Source: Tieghemiomyces parasiticus
Lineage: Eukaryota > Kickxellomycota > Dimargaritomycetes > Dimargaritales > Dimargaritaceae
Direction of reading: 5' to 3'
NCBI GenBank assembly: GCA_027575765.1
Contig: JANBPT010000528.1
Span: 1-32,087 of the forward strand
DNA: 32,087 bases
Part shown: in pieces, positions 28,861-32,087 of the stretch
How the letters are laid out: each line of letters opens with the position of its first letter
Position numbering within the stretch: the first letter of the stretch is position 1
Translations under genes and position numbers: made by a program
The notes under the pieces: model-generated
Told to the model about the DNA's origin: nothing
The model's input: the letters and a program-made list of their open reading frames with translations, nothing else
Databases searched by the model: none

Positions 28861-31440
28861 TCAATCAGAAACTAATAGAAATATTTTTATAGACAGGGTA
28901 TGGGCACTGCTGGTAGCAAGTCCCCAGACTAAGCAGCAAGTAGCTGACTTAGACTGTTAAAATTCCCCCGGGCCATCCTGTACAGCGTGTTATACAGAAG
29001 TTTGTATTTATGCAACCCAGCCAACCGTTAAGCTCCTAATAATCCTGCTATCAACTAGTGTCGTCACCTTATTGTTTAGCAGTATTGTAGGTTGGGAACT
29101 GCTCCTGTGATGGGAATAATCCAGGGAATTGGTGCATGTTGAGAAGTAAAAAATAGCTGTAGTCAAAGGGTAGGATGCCGCTTATTGATCGCTTTTGCTA
29201 ACACCTTATACATAGCTAGGAATTTTTGGTATCAAGCAGCTTTGCCTATCCACTCTCTAGTCCAAAGTACTGAGGTGGTTAGCATTTATAAGTAGTAATG
29301 TGGTAACCTTTTATAAGTTGTACAATAGGATTGGTGAAGCAAGATGCTAACCAAAGGAGAGGGCTGTAAGGAAGCACAGGTTGGTTGTAGTGGATGGATC
29401 AATATCCAGAGGTGAAATTGCCAAGGCAATTAACAGAATATAGAATCTAAGCAAGAGACGGCCATAATAATAGACAGATAGTAATCTGTCAGTCCATCGT
29501 TTTTAGTACTTGGTTGGTGACCTGCTGTAGTTGCTAGTTGCCTGTTCATTTGGTGTTGATAGCAACTTCCTGTTGATGTCTTTTTCTGGCACTTGTATTG
29601 TTAATTCTGATGACTTCATTATCCTTCTCCTCTTTTTACTGTCACCACCGTCTGTGTGAAACATTCATATAAGTCTGAGGCCCGGTGGGTGGAGGCCTCC
29701 ATCTGGTCCAAGCTTAATATAGACAATGCACCACTGGGCCCTTCCCAGGCATTTTGTTCAAATTGGACATGGTACCCAGTGTGCATTGGAGCAATAGATG
29801 GCCACCTCCCCAGGTCACCAGACTGTGCAGGTCCAGCATATGTAGGCTTCATTCTCCACTGTGACCATTGACAAAACAAGGACTGGCCCACAGGCCATAA
29901 AATAACTTCTAGATGCATATGATCTGGTAGCCCAGAAGAGGAATCATCCAGAACTTACCCAGTCTCAGATTTATGCAGAAGGTACTGGAGCCACAGGGGC
30001 TATTCAGCCTAGCCAAGGATGCTGCAACCATATACTAGTGTAAGAGTGTCCTGGGAAGGATGCCTGGTGGCAAGTTAATGTATGATCAAATCACCAACTG
30101 GAGGAAATACACAGCAAACTAGAATGACATGGCTAATGAGGGTTTTGCCATATTATCCTAGTTAACCACACATGGCAAGGGTACTCAAGCTACAACCAAT
30201 GCAATACAGCAGTGGAATCACTACCAGTCCACCTGTACCATCCATATGCCCCCTCTTGGGAGGCAGATCCTGACTATCCTGTGAATAGGATCCATCTGGG
30301 TGTTTGTTGCTAACACCACCACCCTTGGGGTCCTCCAGAGCAGATTAATGTGGCCCCTGGCAGCTTCCACCATTGGTGGTGTGCTGATATTAGGGTCAAG
30401 TCTAATACCATACCCAAAAGATTATTCTACTATCACAGAATTTATGGTTCTGAAATGGCAGACTTGGACTTTTACCTTGGGATAATCTAAGGTGGTGGTT
30501 CCCAATCACCACAGTGGCTACTGGCCTACCTAATGCAAAGGGTTGTGGCAGTTGGTGATGGGTAGAGGTGATTGAGAAAGTTATGGGAGAGGGAGGATAA
30601 TCAGCATACCTGGTTGCTCTGGGTTAGGCATGGGACCACAGAATGAAGCTGGGGTGAGCTACTAGTTATTGGCAATGAAGTTATGTCAATTGGTATGTGT
30701 CGTATATTGGACGTGGTATGTGTTGGCCATATAGCAGGAGGACTAGATGAGGCAATAGAGGAGGTTTCTATGGATATGTTTAACAATTAGTGATGGTATC
30801 ATACAGAAGGGTAGCAGAGTAGGAGGTTAAATGGGCCAGACTGGTACTGGATGGAGGGTCATGGAAATAAGAGCCACTAGTGAAGTTAGCCAGATGTTGA
30901 AAAACTTTGAAATTGCCATTTACATCTCCAGAGACTCCACAGTGGGCCCAGTTGGTACTAACTCTAAAGCACCAGTTATTGATGGTAGTGCAGATGTACC
31001 ACTGGCTTCCCACTGGGCCAACATGGCCAGCCAAGGCAGTGTCTGCTGGTGTAGCCAGTGACCAGCCTTGCAGACGGCTTCATGGGCTCACCAGATTTAG
31101 TCCTTCACCCAAAGGCCATCCATAAGGCAAGGATGGTCACTGGTAACTCTGCATACCTCAACCTAATACCATCATTGTTAAGGCGGGCAGGAGCAAAGGC
31201 TCAGGAGGTCTGGAATGGTAGGTGTGGTGGCTGATATGGAATGGTTAGTGGCAATGCTTGTGGGTTAGGATGGTTGTAGGGGATTGGGCCAGATGGATGG
31301 CTTTGACCATGGTATATCATTGGGCCACAACTGCCCCTTGAACCCAGCTCAGTGGGATGAGCACTGGCTGTAAAATTTTCCAGGCCATGAACTAGGACCT
31401 AGGATGATGATATACGGCTATCATTACAAAGTGGCCTGGG
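28861..31440. other. CpG-starved tract, probably an old silenced element
   Basis: CpG is almost absent here, though CpG is common elsewhere in the window. From 29685 to 30700 there is no CG at all, and only two CGs occur from 29685 to 31074, while TG and CA are abundant. GC content in the core is ordinary, so base composition alone does not explain the loss. The pattern fits cytosine methylation and deamination over a long time, or descent from a low-CpG foreign sequence. I found no terminal repeats or target-site duplications. Confidence 0.7.
29943..31061 (+). pseudogene. Decayed protein-coding sequence in the CpG-free tract
   Basis: One plus-strand reading frame (codons starting at positions divisible by 3) stays protein-like from 29943 to 30485 with only a few stops (for example TAG near 30030, TAA at 30483). 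It resumes at 30831-31061. Readable pieces include LMYDQITNWRKYTAN, LTTHGKGTQATTNAIQQW and VFVANTTTLGVLQSRLMWPL, then ISRDSTVGPVGTNSKAPVID. A further open piece in another frame lies at 29656-29871. I do not recognise the family. A transposon protein or a capsid-like protein of an endogenised mycovirus are both possible. The interrupted frame means it cannot make a full protein. Confidence 0.4.
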
Positions 31441-32087
31441 ACCTCTAACCTTTTGTGCAATAAGTTCCAACTGTGATGGGCGCAACTACCGGTACTATTT
31501 TCGTTGGTTTATATGAGGTATAGATGACATGCAAACAAGTAGGCGGATTGCAAGCAACAAAACGAAGGAGAGGAGGAGGGGGGGGGAATTGTGGGTGCAA
31601 AAAATCACCCCTCCCTGCCTGACTTGGGCCCAGTGACTTCACAGGTGTTGGATGGGCCAAATATTTTGCCACGCCAAGCATGACCTTAATTTTCCTATGG
31701 CAAGGCCAGAGGCAGATGTGTCCTTAGGTGTCCTATGCTGTCCGACCCAAATAGTGCAACGGAGAGAGTTTGAGAGACAAAGTCGTAGGCGGCTCTTCCA
31801 CTGCTACCCATTCTGAAAGCCAAAGGTGAGTAGGTATGAACAGTGCTTGCTCAGGGACCGGGAGAAGTAGCCACCACAATTGAGCCTGTTTCGCGCGCCT
31901 ACCAAGATGGCAGCCATTTGTCGTTGGCGCGAGACACCGTCGTCTTCACCTCCCTGGCCCCGGCTTCTATTCCATTGACACTCCTCTCTAGCTTCATCCA
32001 CGTCGCTTGCGGCCCTTCGCGTCACCGAAACTTCCATTGGGCGTCCATGGTTGAGTGTCACCGTAGTCCCAATGGAACTCTCCATCC
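31441..32087. other. Right edge, no gene called
   Basis: CpG content returns to the level of the rest of the window. A minus-strand frame at 31804-32085 starts with ATG (MESSIGTTVTLNHGRPMEVS) and gives 93 residues. A plus-strand frame is open from about 31915 to the window end. Neither shows a recognisable feature. An edge-truncated exon on the plus strand is possible, since GGTGAGTAGG near 31824 resembles a donor. Confidence 0.3.

Noticed and set aside
29656..29871. 71-codon frame with an IGAIDGHLP motif resembling PIF/Harbinger transposases
   Set aside because: Only a few residues match and the residues after it do not follow the transposase pattern, so I did not assign that family.

Overview
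This 32 kb window looks like nuclear DNA of a filamentous fungus, probably an early-diverging (zygomycete-grade) lineage. The evidence is a Cln/Puc1-type fungal cyclin, a fungal-style CIA30 protein, GTAAGT...YAG introns, a nuclear gene for mitochondrial ribosomal protein mS33, and a full-length MEAK7/TLDC1 orthologue. The lineage is an inference. Most genic DNA is GC-rich and CpG-rich. I saw no rRNA, tRNA, CRISPR array or intact mobile element.

Layout. (1) 1-4775, minus: one uninterrupted reading frame of at least 1591 codons for a huge basic, Ser/Pro/Arg-rich, mostly disordered protein. It has no stop in the window and runs off the left edge. (2) 4806-10617: a 5.8 kb intergenic region, purine-rich on the plus strand on its left and pyrimidine-rich on its right, separating this gene from the divergent cyclin gene. 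(3) 10618-12747, plus: intronless Cln-type cyclin with a long Pro/Tyr/His-rich tail and a KEN box. (4) 14084-14587, minus: small secreted protein without cysteine. (5) 16018-17134, plus: two-exon CIA30-domain protein. (6) 17305-22020, minus: an 18-exon gene for the meiotic cohesin kleisin Rec8, assembled here from splice sites and reading phase. (7) 22452-24281, minus: two-exon MEAK7-like TLDc protein with a myristoylation signal. (8) 25314-25870, minus: two-exon mS33. (9) 27794-28207, plus: second small cysteine-free secreted protein with a TATA box and AATAAA signal. (10) About 28860-31440: a CpG-starved tract, with zero CpG over 1016 bases, that carries decayed coding sequence and is probably an old methylated element or endogenised virus-like sequence. 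(11) 31441-32087: normal composition returns.

The genes form no operon. Common themes are cell cycle and meiosis (cyclin, Rec8), mitochondria (mS33, CIA30 family), TOR/lysosome signalling (MEAK7 family) and secretion. The strongest points for follow-up are the hidden giant ORF, the intron-dense rec8 among intron-poor neighbours, and the CpG-free decayed tract.
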